From: Archilochus colubris
Taxonomy: Eukaryota > Chordata > Aves > Apodiformes > Trochilidae
Direction: 5' to 3'
Assembly (NCBI GenBank): GCA_023079485.1
Contig: CM041083.1
Location: forward strand, 178,826,480 to 178,890,479
Length of the DNA stretch: 64,000 nt
Part shown: positions 1-12,000 of the stretch, piece after piece
Numbering within the stretch: position 1 is the first letter of the stretch
Layout: each line of letters begins with the position of its first letter
Position numbers and translations under genes: made by a program
The notes under the pieces: generated by a model
The model's database searches: none
What the model saw: the letters and a program-made list of their open reading frames with translations, nothing else
Told to the model about the DNA's origin: nothing

Positions 1-3000
1 CCCCAGCTGCATTTGCCTACCCAAGCCCTGAATGAACCTGGCCAGGTGGGAAGGGGCCAGACCCAAGGGCTGTTGCCTGTTGAAGCAATGCCATTTATTT
101 GGCTGAAGAAGTTGCTCCACTTGCTCAGCTGGGTACCTCCTGCCAACACAATGGCATCACTGCATGCAAGCCCTGGATTTTTTGCCAAAAGCCAAAGACA
201 ACCAAGCAGAGCAGGGCAGTCACAGCTCAGGCAGGTGAGAATTAATGGATACAGAGCTTCTTTGGCAGTCACTATTTACTGTGGACATTATGCTTCCCCC
301 TTGCAGATCTCCTCTTGCCTCTTTGCAATTATGGGGTCAAAAGCAGAAAACCCTACGAATGTCTCTGCATGTAACCATCATCTTCACCTCTTTTTCCCCT
401 TGGGTTGTCACATCAATTTGGGCAGCATCCCTGCTACAGCAGGTGCTGGAGGGGGCTCAGCTCTGATACCATCATTCAGACTTACAGCCCCTGGAGCTGC
501 TCCAGGAGTCTGTGCATTTGGAGCATTTTTTTTTTATGTTGTACTTTTTTTACCTTATTTTTCTTTCCTCAGCCTTAATATGCATCTTAAGCTCATGTTA
601 AACTTGTTTACACCCATCAAGAAGATGGCTGGGCTTACCTCTGACAGAAAAGCTTGCTCCTGAGCAGCTCCCACACTGACTCTCTGTGTTGCAGCAAAAG
701 TATTTAATTCTGAAGAAATAAGTTTTGGACTAAATCTTCTTTTATTCTACCTATTCAGCCAGCTGCTCTGGAATGATTTCTTCTGTGGTGGTTGTTTTGG
801 TCTGCTTTTCCATAAAGATACTGCATGCATGTGCATTTTACTGAATACTGATGCTGGCACCATGAACTGATCTCCTCTGGAAGGTTTCTTCTCGCATGGG
901 ACATTACTCACATACATGGGGTCTCCCAAGACTCTGCTTGGGCAACCCTGTCTTCTGGCTGGACTCAGCTAGCAGCATAACCATAAGTGATTTTATTATT
1001 GCTGGACGGTGTCTTTGTCTTGGATCAAACATGAGGGCTTTGGGGTGTGTTTTCAGCATAGTAGTAGCACCTCATAAAGAGGAAAGAGATGACAGGTCTT
1101 TTCCTGTGTTAGCTTTGGCATGGGTCACCCTTCCTCACAAAATAACCTCTTCAATGAAGCTAACAAGGTTTCAATCTAGGCAGGCTACCACAGCTTGGAG
1201 AGGAGGGGAGGAAGAAGGTGTGATCCCTTGGCTTGGTGGTGGAGTGGGGTGTGTTTTTGCTTGTTTTTGTGAAAACCATGATGAGTGCTAATGTGTATTT
1301 GCAGAAGAGGTGCAAAGAGGGGAGCTGGATGTTGGATTTACCCTGGCATCTAGCCTGCTGAGAGGGGTTGCTGGAGGGTGCAGAGCTCTGGCCCTATGCT
1401 AGATAAGAAGTTCTGCTTGCCTCAGACTGGGCAGACTCAGACCCCAGCAGACTGTCATTACGTGACAGAGATAGTGCCATCTGAGCAAATCATCCCATGA
1501 AGCACATCAGCTTTCCAGTAACTTTTAAAGGCACTTGAGTCAGCCCATGCCATCAAATGGATGGTGCCTGAATCCACAGACATCACACACACTGGCCTGG
1601 GACCTTCATTCCACATGTGATTTTTTTTTCTTGGGAAGCAGTATTGACTGCTGCCTCCCTGGTTCAGATGATGGCAGGGGGTGGACACTGGCAGGGGCTG
1701 AAGGACCTCAAGAACATTCATTAATTTGTAGGAAATTAATTAGGGAAAAATGGTGACTGCAAGGGGCAACCAGCAGTGCCAGCTAACTAACCATCCCTGT
1801 CTTACCTCCCTGGCAGATCTCTGAGTGCCTGGGAATGGCTGAACTCAGTCTGCCCTGTTTGAGGCATCCCCACAGCACCAGCCTGTGCCTTGTGCTTATT
1901 TAAAAGCAAACCAGACAGGCAGCAGAATGCTCAAAGAAAAACCCACAGTGTGCATAACAAAGCTCAGAAGCTGCTGTGTTCCACACAGCACCAGTTGCAT
2001 ACACCAAGTAAATAGCCCCAGGGAGCCAGTGAGTCCAACGCCGCTTTTTTGTGGCTGAAAAATGATTCTATTTATTGAACATTCATTTTACAGTTGAGAG
2101 CTAAAAACTTCCCTTTCCCACCTTCTGTTGGAGACACATGTACCTGTGTCACACAACTGGCAGCAAGATGCTTCTTGGGGGAAAGGAGCTCAATGGCTCA
2201 CGAAGATTCACTCTTTGCTCAGCCTGTGGGTTGTGATGTCCATGCAGAAGCAGCTTGGTTCTTCAGGAGTGGAACCCTTCTGATACTCCAAAAGTCTCTG
2301 ACTTGAGGCCTTCTGGCAATACCATAGGCAGAATAGCTCAAGGACAGTGAAGTAAAAACACGTGTGAGATGACAGCAGCGGGCAGGCACTCAGGCAAGGA
2401 AGTCAGTGGGTGCACAGTGGCCAAGAGCATCACTGGGGACTTTGCTTTGGGTTCCAGGATACTTACGAAGTATGTGAGAATGATGGGTTTATAACATTTC
2501 AGTCAGCCTCTGCATCCCCCCTCGGATTTGTCTGGTAAGTGCCTAATGATGGTTTTTGGTCCTTCTCCAACAATATGCTAGTGTTTGGGATACGTGGTTG
2601 CCTCAGCTGCCCCAGAGGTCACTTCAGTTGGGTGGTGCCTGCCTTGGGAATTCATGACCCCCCAGGGTCAGGTACACCAAAGAGGGGTGAATTCGGTTGA
2701 GTGCATTGCCCTGGGATAAAATGAGCTGCACAAACATCTGTTAATGGACCTGGGGCAGCAACTGTGGGAAATGGAGTCAGGCAAAGCAGCCCCTTAGGGA
2801 TGGGGTATGTCTTCTCACTAGACAAGGGAAAGGGCATCTGCCACGGAGGGCTCTTGCTTCCATTTCTGTTTTGGTTTCTGAGTAACTACAGTGTGTGCAA
2901 TACCAGGTGTGAGACATCCTGACAGCACCACTCAGCAGAAGCCAGCCCATGCAACAGTCCCCAGAGATCCTTGTCCTAGAACAGGAGATGAAGGACACAA

Positions 3001-3073
3001 AGGGGAACAGGAGGCTCCATGTGAACATCAGGAAACACTTGCGCACTGTAAAGGTGACCAGGCACTGACATAG
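1..3073. other. Non-coding DNA, left edge
   Basis: Unique-looking sequence of moderate GC with no repeat family, RNA gene or exon that I recognise. One + frame is open from base 1 to the TGA at 661-663, about 220 codons. Its translation shows no domain and drifts into a T-rich hydrophobic stretch, so I treat it as chance. The rest is broken in all frames. Confidence 0.6.
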
Positions 3074-3182
3074 ATTGTCCTGAGGGGTTGTGGAGTCTTC
3101 ATCCTTGGATATACCAGGGTTTGGAGCAGATGACCATATGGGTTTGGACCAGATGACCTCCAGAGGTCACGTCTGTGACTCC
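3074..3182 (+). repeat. CR1 LINE 3'-end fragment, + orientation
   Basis: The text runs from a GTTGTGGAGTC block through GGACCAGATGACCTCCAGAG to a GTC-type ending. This is the sense-strand end of a CR1 retrotransposon just before its terminal octamers. The middle is shortened and the terminal octamers are absent, so this is an old decayed fragment. It is the only clear CR1 piece here in + orientation. A low-identity match to another CR1-like LINE is possible. Confidence 0.65.
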
Positions 3183-5660
3183 AAAATATGCTGTCTTGTG
3201 TTTATCAGAGACTGAGGTGTCCCAGGGGGACAATGGGCTGACATTGCCCATCCCCAGCTGCACCATCACCACAAGGGCTGCCAACAGCCATGTTGCCACA
3301 ATACCCTTGTCCAAGCTAGGTTGGAGCTCATCATTACCTGGGGCTAACAGGTAATGTTGATGCTTACTCCCCCTGAAGCAGAAGCCTCCTCATTTTTGTG
3401 TCAGCTGTCTGGGGTGGGCAGAGGGCAGTGGGATGCAGAAGGCCAGGGATCCCAACCAGCAGTCTGGGCAGCCCTTGGCACTGGAGGTCTGCCAAGATCT
3501 CCTGCAGAAGTGAAACCAAGATCCTCAGTTTTCAGCTTTCTCAAATATTGTCTGTCAGATGTGTATTGCTGCAGAAATACATGTCCTGGATTTTAAACAT
3601 CGTGCCAGTCTATGTTAGGAAAAATCATGTTGCATCTACCAGGTGCCTGTGGCACCAGAGGTGACCCAACATTGTTGAAGCTGAGTGAGCTCCACACCCT
3701 ATGCTGCACCTGGGCTTGCCCATGGCCACACGGCTCTTTTATATTGGACCAGGACCATTTGTGTGACATGCCTCTGGTCCCACAGGTGTGCACAACACCT
3801 CTAGGACAAGCAACATCTCCTTCCCACATGTTTTCCTAGGAACACTAGGGAACCAATGCAATGAACTGCAGGTGTTTTTCTGTCCTGGAGGTGCAAGATA
3901 AGTTGCCAAATTAATTGTCTTAGTTAATTATTTTTCTCAGTTTATTTATGCTTCAAGGGGCCTTCTCCCTGCTGAATTTTCAGAGTGGAAATGGGGGCTG
4001 TCTGCATCAGCCTCTGCCAGTGCTGGGGGAGTCAGACTGTATTGCAGATGGAAGCGTGATGGTCATGGTTGCTGTTTGCTGCCCTATTGATCTAGGGTCA
4101 AACCCTGCCAGGAAGTATCACATATGCTGTGGTGAAAGCCAGGATTTACGTTCTGAAATGGACCTCAGGAGAGAGAAGAAAGAAAATACCTGCAGGAGAA
4201 GATGGACCTTGGACGTACATGCCTACCTTTGTCTTTGGGAAGGTAACAAAATGACTGCTGTAGCCAGCAGGAGCTTCCAGGCTGAGTTTGTTTGCCACAT
4301 GCAGACACTTAACAACTATCAAATTGTCCAGGTCCTGGTACTGGGAAAGAAAAGCTATAAATCATTTATGGGCTAAAATATCTGCCACTGACCCTCTCCA
4401 GTGATGTTTCTGTAAGAGCCAGGGCTCCTCTGACCTATTTACTGAAGAATGATTTGCTGAAAATAAATCTCTAACAAGGTTGTGCCCTTTCCTGTAGCTC
4501 TGCGATGCATGAGATGATCCTGTCCCAGCTCACCACGTCACCTCCATGTGGCAGTGGGTGTTTGGGTGGGTAGGGGGAGGGAGGACAGGGCAGCCTGGGG
4601 GTATGGGCCCACCACACAAGGGGAGGTGAAATGTCTTCACTCAATTTTTGTCATGGCCTTTTCCCAGGAAGAGTTCAAACCACACCCATCAGTGCCAGGA
4701 TGAGACCAGCATCCCTGCTGCCCTGTCACTCACCCCTGGGTCTGGGGCCCCACACAGGCAGGGGGGTGACATCTGTCCACCCCATCCTTCCCTGCAGAAA
4801 GGCAGTAGCCTCAGCAGGGGCATCCCAAGGGCCCTCGCCAGGCAGCTGTACCATGCTGAGTCTTCAGCAGCCCCTGAAGACGTGGTGGATCCCAGCATTT
4901 CTGTCACCAGAGCACCAGCTACCCTGCAGAGGGGACAGGCGGGCTCCTGAGGATGGGGAGCAAGGGCAGAGGACTGTGTAAGACAGTGTCTATCACCATC
5001 TTCCCTGCTCATTTCGTGATCCCGGAGTGCAAAGCTCTCAGGCTGGGCACGCAGCAGGCGCTTGCGAACACTTCTCCGCGTAGAGCAGGGCGGAGCTGCC
5101 CTCTGCTGTCTCCCTGCTGCATCACTGCCCAATTCCTGAGGAGTCAGAAGGTAAAGGGCCAGCAGGGACACGCTGCTCCGTCTGCAGCCAGCAGGGATCC
5201 TTGAAAATGCGCCAGGCTTTCCTGCGATGCCACTTCAGCTCCTGGAAGCGTTCGGATATGGTATTTCTGCCGCCTGGCATCTTCCCCTGCCCCCTTCATC
5301 TATTAGACAATGGGAGAGAAAGCAAAACCTGAGCAGTAAGCACCGGGGCACCCGTGCTGCACGGGGAAGGGGAGAGGACAGAGGTGAGAGGTGGTGATTC
5401 TCAGGTGCTTTGGTGTTCCTGGAGGCCTCTTATGTATCAGAGTTTTCTGATGTTCCTATGCCATGCCCAGCCATTTCTGCTCCTGGGAGAGGAGATCTGA
5501 CAGAGGGCTGGTTTAGTCGGATATAAATCCAAGGTCCCTTGAATGGAATTTAAAAATCACATCTAAATACCCATTTTTAAAGCAAATCTCCTCTTTTGTC
5601 CCAGAGAAGAATTGGGGGTGTCACGCTGGTGCTTTCAGCAGTCAGTGTTGCATTGCAGGT
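3183..5660. other. Non-coding DNA
   Basis: No supported gene. Frames of 100-160 codons at 4.63-5.17 kb overlap on both strands over a locally GC-rich, CpG-containing patch (about 5014-5095) and have no recognisable domain. The stretch at 3593-3839 is open on both strands, which reflects low stop-codon density and not coding. Confidence 0.55.
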
Positions 5661-5772
5661 GAATCACAGAATCGCTGTAGTTGGAAAAGACCTTTAAGAT
5701 CATTGACTCCAACCATTAACCTAACACTACCAAGTCCAGTGCTGAAGGATGTCCCTAAGCACCACATCTACG
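5661..5772 (-). repeat. CR1 LINE 3' terminal fragment
   Basis: On the + strand it reads GAATCACAGAATCGCTGTAG, then a TTGGAAAAGACC block, then a CCAACCATTAACCTAACACT block. This is the reverse complement of the 3' UTR end of a CR1 subfamily. The same subfamily signature appears at 60190-60312. Only about 110 bp remain, as expected of strong 5' truncation during LINE reverse transcription. It encodes nothing. Confidence 0.8.
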
Positions 5773-7053
5773 AGATGATGGCAAACAGCAAACCAGAAAA
5801 CATGAATTCCATTACACTTACCCTGCATCCCTGTTAACATTTCAGGGTCTGGAGGCTCACTGCAGCAGAACAACTGCAGGCATGTGGTCAGCAGAGCATC
5901 CAACTCCAGTGTCACCACATGGTGACCACAATGCTGCTGTCTCCTGTGGTCTGCATTCAAAACAACTGACTGAGCTTGCAGAGCTGGTCCTGGTAACTCA
6001 CATACATTTCTTGGGTGGTGGTGATGGGTTTCCAGAACTTGAGTTTATTTATTCCTGATGACCAAGAAACAGTTCAACAAAGTTCCAGCTCCACCTGTTT
6101 CTTCCTGGCCTCCTGAAGATTCCTAGGAAACCTTCCTCAAAGGTGCTATAAGATACTGATGTGCAGAAACAAACTTCACAACCCACAAAGGGTTCTACAG
6201 CAGGTACGTCTTATTACAGCACTGGGAGCAAGGGGAATCTCTCCTCCTAACTTGCACACCTCAGCTGAATTCAGACATCTATTTATCACACAAAATCAAA
6301 TATGTATGCATTACAGGAACATGCAGAAGCACTGATGTAGTGGAGGTTATTCAAATCAGATATTAACATAAGTTTCCATACATCTTCACATAGGCACTGT
6401 CCCCTGGTGGTCGTGGGCAGGGGTTTTTTGGAGGAAGGCTCCAAGTGTTCCTCAGGGTGTCCTTTTCACCTTTGCTGAGCTGGCAGGGCTCCAGACAACA
6501 AACTGGCTCCTGCTGGTTCCTTTTTAGGGAGTTTTCCTTATGGACAATGCAGGTCAGGCTTAATGCTTACCTAGACAAAGTTAGTTCCTCTTATCTATGA
6601 CACAGACAAATGAATTTTCTCTCTATCCTGGTTTTCTACATTTTAACCCTTTATTTTCTAAATCCGAATCAGGATGCTCTATCCATCCATGCCAAAACAG
6701 GAACACAGATGTGACTATAAGCCGAGTGTTTATATTGCATTGCCATTTAGCTTCACCTGACACAAGGATGCAGTGTTACCCCAGATTTTCTGTGAAGCCT
6801 CTTTGCATACAAAAGAGAGCGGCTGAAATGAGATAACAGGTGACAAAATAACAAGCTCAGGTGGGTGTGGTCTCCAGCTGTGCATAATGCCAGGCAGAGC
6901 TCTAGAAATGTGGGTTTAGCTTATCATAAAATGGTGAGTCAAACCAGGAGGGCTGGGCACAGAAAAAGTCAGCCCTTGCCATGTGGGCTGTGCAGAAGTG
7001 GAGGGGTAGGAGCATCCCTGAGCCAGGGAGAATGAGAATGCCCGGGTGAGGTG
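5773..7053. other. Non-coding DNA
   Basis: No gene or repeat family recognised. Moderately AT-rich unique sequence with only short open frames. Confidence 0.5.
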
Positions 7054-7136
7054 TTCAACAGCAGCATCTCACAGAGATCTCAGGGCCACTGCATGCCACA
7101 GTGGACCTGAGATCTCTGTGGGATGCTGCTGTTGAA
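7054..7136. repeat. Near-perfect hairpin: 38-bp arms, 7-nt loop
   Basis: The left arm 7054-7091 is the reverse complement of the right arm 7099-7136 at 36 of 38 positions; the loop 7092-7098 is CATGCCA. One difference (7069) would be a U-G wobble in a + strand transcript, so 37 of 38 positions could pair in RNA. Both arms contain AGAGATCTC. It is not part of any repeat I recognise. It could be a recent template-switch palindrome, a miniature element, or a transcribed hairpin such as a miRNA precursor. The loop is short for a typical precursor. Confidence 0.9.
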
Positions 7137-7142
7137 TCCCAA

Positions 7143-7165
7143 AGAGATCTCAGGTCCACTGTGGC
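7143..7165 (+). repeat. Third copy of hairpin segment
   Basis: These 23 bases are the exact reverse complement of 7095-7117, which covers part of the loop and the inner half of the right arm of the neighbouring hairpin. They are also a near copy of the left arm. The middle arm can therefore pair with either flank, giving two mutually exclusive folds. The copy follows the right arm by 6 bases. Confidence 0.9.
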
Positions 7166-7854
7166 TTGCAGTGGCATCTCTACATGGGCAACTTCACTAC
7201 AACTTCTTCTCCAAACTCTTGTCATACTCAAAGGGAAGACACCACACCTGGAGGTACCTGCAGAGGATCAGCAGCAGGAATGGAGGAAACTGGGGTTGCA
7301 GTCTGGAGGTGCTAATGAGGAGAAGTAGAAACTTTATTTCTTTTGCTCAGCTTGGAACAAAAATGGTGATTTGAAACTGAACCACCCCCTCATGCTTTCT
7401 AATTTAATGTGATTGATGATAATTTAGTTGGACAGCTGCAATTCTCACAGATACCTTGGTGTCATTTGGGGGAATGGAAAAAGCATTATGTTGATTTGAG
7501 CTGCAAAATTACCAGTAGCCACTGAAGTGTACAAATAAGAATAACACTTCCAGGACTGCCTGGGATTGGAATATTAAAGGCAGCAGTTGTTGCTGCTTTC
7601 AGGAAATTGCAGATGGAGTTATTCAGTGTTAAGTGTTTTAAACATAACTAGCAATACAGCAGTGTTTAATTAAAAATGCCCAGAAGTAATTAATTATTTT
7701 AACAATTCAAGCAGGAGATAAAAATGAGGTTCTCATTCTTTTGTAAATCTCTGTACTACATTGTGTTAGCAGGGTGCTGTTAAGGGATGGGATATTTTTC
7801 TCAAGAATTTAACTATTATTCTGGGTCTACAGTGACAAAAGACACAGAAGAGAT
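7166..7854. other. AT-rich non-coding block
   Basis: No exon is evident. From about 7380 to 7740 the sequence is AT-rich with repeated TTAATTA and TAATTAATTA cores, typical of homeodomain binding sequence. Conservation cannot be judged from one sequence. Confidence 0.4.
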
Positions 7855-7915
7855 TATCATTTTGCCAAAGATCAGACAGCAAGTGAGCAAAGAGCCAGGA
7901 AGAGAACAAGGTCAT
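7855..7915. repeat. Possible ancient MIR/L2-type remnant
   Basis: The order TTTTGCCAAAGATCAGACAG, then CAAGTGAGCAAAGAGCCAGG, then AAGAGAACAAGG parallels the conserved MIR/L2 block: cttgcccaaggtcacacagc, then aagtgagtggcagagccagg, then a gaaccc-type ending. Identity is low, as expected of a very old interspersed repeat in a bird genome. No target-site duplication is visible. The match is from memory of the consensus and could be coincidental. Confidence 0.35.
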
Positions 7916-8619
7916 GGCTTCAGCTTCTGGGCTTTGAGGCCAGGGTGTCCCAGTCTAGCAGTTTTGTGACATGCTGCAGGACCAGAACCTCCACGGCCCC
8001 AGTGTTTTGCAAGCATTTTGCCCTTGCTGTGTGTTTGAGGAGCTACAGGACAACCCTGGTAAGGGAGAGACCATGGGTGGCCTCAAGGCTCAGTTTTGGT
8101 CAGAAGAGGCATTGTATCAGCATCCTTCACTGCTGAAAAGAGATCTTCAGGACAAAATCCTTTTGAGAAGAAAGAATTACTGCCACCTCCTGCCCAGAGA
8201 GCCACCATTAATCCTGACAGCCTCTGGGGCTGGTGGCTGACAGCAGCCTGCATGGAGTCTTGCCATGATTGTAAACCACAGGCTCCATGTTTTTGCTGTT
8301 GCTGGAAACTGAGCCCATGACTGAAGCTGAGCATCTGCTTAAAAGCTTGAATGCTGGGCTGTCCACATGAGAGATGGAGATTTATTCCCCTCTTCAGACC
8401 TCACAGAGACTCAGCCTTTGCTGGCCTAGAGTTATCCAGAAATTAACACTGCGTGGGACTGTATATCCACCTAAACCTGGCAGGGGCTGCTGCTGTGAGC
8501 ATGGATTTCAGAATAGAGTCCTCATCCTAGCTGCACTTCCATCCCAGAGATAACCATAACTCTCTGACAGCACTTCTGCCTGGATGGCAACGCTGCAATA
8601 ACAGAAAGAATGGAATTCT
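7916..8619. other. Non-coding DNA
   Basis: No recognisable exon, RNA or repeat. Short overlapping frames on both strands only. Confidence 0.5.
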
Positions 8620-9080
8620 GAACAAAGGTGCTATTAATTATGCATTTATTATCCAACTCTTGTTTAAAAAAGTGGCTATCTGTAGGCATTTCCCACCAGC
8701 CCTCCACAGGGAGGCACCAATATGCATTACACGGCTTTTTCTGCACGTGCCAAATTTCTCACTCGGCTGCACTCTTGCAGAGCCTTGCTCTTTTGGCTCT
8801 TTGCTCCTGCTAGAGGCTATGTGTAATGCTGTGGATCCCACTATGTGCATAATTACCAACCCGGGTGCCTGTGCCAATGTAGCAAATTACAGGACAGATA
8901 GCACATGACAGCCTCTAATTGCATTGCCAGCCTGGGCACCAGCTCCAAGGGTTTCATGCACTCTGTGCAGGTATCGCTGCTGGACAGGACAGCAGTGGGG
9001 ATAGGAGAGCAGGGAAGGCCTTGCTGTCCATTAGCAGGGCTTTGCACCCAGCTTTTTAAAATTTTCTAATTAGTTTCTTT
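8620..9080. promoter_or_regulatory. Candidate conserved non-coding / enhancer-like block
   Basis: The block holds TATTAATTATGCATTTATT at its left, ATATGCATTAC in the middle, GTGCATAATTACC and CTCTAATTGCATTGCC to the right, and TTCTAATTAGTTTC near the end. These are octamer/POU-like (ATGCAT, TGCATAAT) and homeodomain (TAATTA, TAATTG) cores repeated through unique sequence with intact, non-degenerate character. Function is inferred from composition alone. Confidence 0.3.
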
Positions 9081-12000
9081 GTTTTTGAAGAGGGACAGCA
9101 GAAGAGTTGGGTGAGAGATGGTAAACTGCTGGCCAGGCAAGCACATCCTCGAGTCTTTCTGGTACAACATGGCCTCTCCTCTGTGAACATCGGTTCTTCT
9201 GGGGGCTGTGACAGCAGCTGAAGGGCTACAGCAGCAAATAAAAGTGATCCAAGTTCACCCCTGTGTTCAGGGAATTGTCAGCTATTGCTCATCCTCTGTA
9301 ACGCAGTGGGATGCAGGGCAGAGGAAGTGTTCCCTGCTGCCTGTGGAAAGCCCAGCCCCAGCAAGGGCTAGTGACAAGTAATGAACTGGTCCAGCCTGGA
9401 GCATCCATGCCAAGAGGATTCTCTGGGACTACCATGCACCCCTGCTCTCCACCGCCCACCGAGTACTACAATCCTGGAAGTGCCCAGCAGGGAGAGAAGC
9501 ATCTCCCATGGTGTTTCAGTCAGGGCTGGAAGAGGTGCTGCTACAGGACTGCCCCTGCTCCTGCTCCATCTCAGATGGCTGATGGTGCTGGCAAAAACCT
9601 CTGCGGACATGATCAGCTCATCCTGCTGTGTCAGGGAGATTTTCAGCCTACATTTCTACATTCTTAATTTCATTCTTAATGTTCTTTACTTAAGCCCTCG
9701 GGGCAGTAAATAGGAGGGAGGTTAGCAGGAATAGCTAAGTAGCTGTAATGAGATTTCTGCTCAGGATGATCTTGGCTCCCCATTCCTCTGCATCATGCCA
9801 CTTCTGCCTGAGTCAGTGTCCTCTGGAGACATGCTGCTTGCTGAGGTCTTCCCCCAGGATTTATTTTTAGTTCTTTCGAATCAGAACCAATTAGCTCTAT
9901 ATGCCTCTCCCTCTGTTCCCGTGTTTCACCTGAGGCTGGCTGTAGCTTCTTCAGCTCCTAGGATAAACTGGAGACTGTTGGTTCTTCCTAGCTCAAGTCC
10001 GTCCATCCTCAGTTAAAGCTATTCTTCACAGTGAGGCAGTTTTCTGCAGCTTTTCTAAGTGCATGAGTAGGAGCAGTGAGGTATTCTCTTTGGCATTGTC
10101 TTCTCATAGACACAAAAGAGTTTTTGTAGGTTGTGGGCTTCCTTTCTGCTGTAAGAGACTCTGTCCTCTCTCTTTCTAGGGTTTACAAGATTTCTGTAAG
10201 AGTCCTGAAGTTACTGCTTTCCAGAGACTATGTATTTTTCACTTTCATCCTATCTCATTCTTTCTTACTCTGCATTTAACTTCCCTGAACTCCTGCCCAT
10301 CTTCTCCCTCTCCCCCTTTCACACCTCCTTTTTCCTCCCAGGAATGAGATGCTCATGGAAATGTGACAGCTGCTGCAAAGGTCCACAGAGACTGGAAGTT
10401 GCTCTGGGCCCTATAATGCAACCCTGAATGAGGGCTTACATCCTGGTGGTCCTGGTTTCATCCAGGTAATGGAAAATTTGTCTCATGAGCCTGCTCCAAA
10501 CAGCTCTCACTTAGCTATGCCGTGTCAGGCCTCACGGTCCTTCAGTGCTGTGTTCCTCCAACCCTTCTGCCCTTGGATGCCTTCAAAAGCTCTTTTGCTG
10601 CACCCCAAGGCATGAAAAACACACTCTTGGCACCCACTGGTATGAGGAGGCACCACTCTGGCAGGCTATGATGCAGCCTTATTGTTTCAGACCTTGGACC
10701 TGGAAAACCACAGAAGAACAACAATTACACCTAATGGCCATGGGGCCATGGTGCAGGACTCCAAGCACAGGCCAGCTCTAGGAGGCCAGGCCACCTCCCC
10801 ATGGGCTGTGCATGAGCCACCCCATGCTCACAGGGATGGGGATGCTTTCCCTGGCACAGGGAGGAGATTGAGGTGGCTGCCATCACATGGAGAGGTGCCT
10901 GCCTTGTACATCCAGGAGTGCTCAGTCTTCCTATGCAGCACAAGCACATGGGTTTGAGCAGCAAGAGCACAAAGTCTTGTGAGACCATAGGATGCTGAGA
11001 TGTGCTGCTTTACTTGGCTGAGCTCACCTGGACCAGCTTCTGCAGCTTGCAGAGCAGTCTCCAGGTAGACACTGCTCCTGAGCTGCAGAGGGGCTGTTGT
11101 GGCAGGCTGGCAGCAGCGAGGTATGCTCTGTAAGAGGCAATGCCTAGTAATGGATGCAGTGTCATCCACTCCTCTGGCACTGTGTGGCCTCCTGCTGACC
11201 TGCTAAATAACTGGAGGGACCCTGCTGTCACCTGAGCACCAAGCATTCCCCCAGAGACCAAGATGGATTTGTTGATGAGGGCTATCCAGGAGAAGGCTTT
11301 GTAGGTTCTTGAGCTTTTTTTATTTAACATACTCCCTACTTCTGCATGAGGCTTTGACACAGCAGTTCACTGTCGCGCAGTCTAGTTTTGAATTTATTCT
11401 CACCAGGGGTCTGAAGTTTGTTAGAAGATGCTGGAAGCTTGTGGTGTGTGGAGAGATGTGAACAGCCCATCCTGGGCTCTCTTGCTGCCCTTGACCATAA
11501 GGTCTCTGGTGGATGTTGTCCCTTACAGGTCCATACTTCTGCCAGTATTTTCAGCCTCAGCTCCAGCCTCCTCCCATAATGTTTATCACCTTGGAGAACG
11601 CCCACAGAACTTGAATCAGTCTGTTTGCCAGGTAATTGATGTTATCAGAGGTATGTGTCAGAAGGAATTTGTCCCTAGAGCAATTAGGTTGGTTGGTTGT
11701 CTTTCATGGGATCTCTCATGATTTATATAAATTGCAGTAAATATAGGCTTGGCCTCCTGTTAGTCAGGCTGTGACTGGTCTGACCGGGGTGATGAGAAGC
11801 TCCCGGAGTTAATGCCTCTGCATATTTTCTCATAGGTGAGTTCCTATATTTGCTGCCTGCACGTGTGTGGAGATGATCCCAAATGGCCAGCCCTCCTGGC
11901 CAGCCCTCCTTGGGTCCCACAAGCAATGGCTGCATGCTGGGACGAGGAGCTGTGCAGCCTCACGTTTCCCCTGAGCCATCACATCAGTGCCAAACGGGCA

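Noticed and set aside
4689..5171. 160-codon minus frame
   Set aside because: Overlaps equally long + frames over a CpG-containing patch; translation has no recognisable feature.
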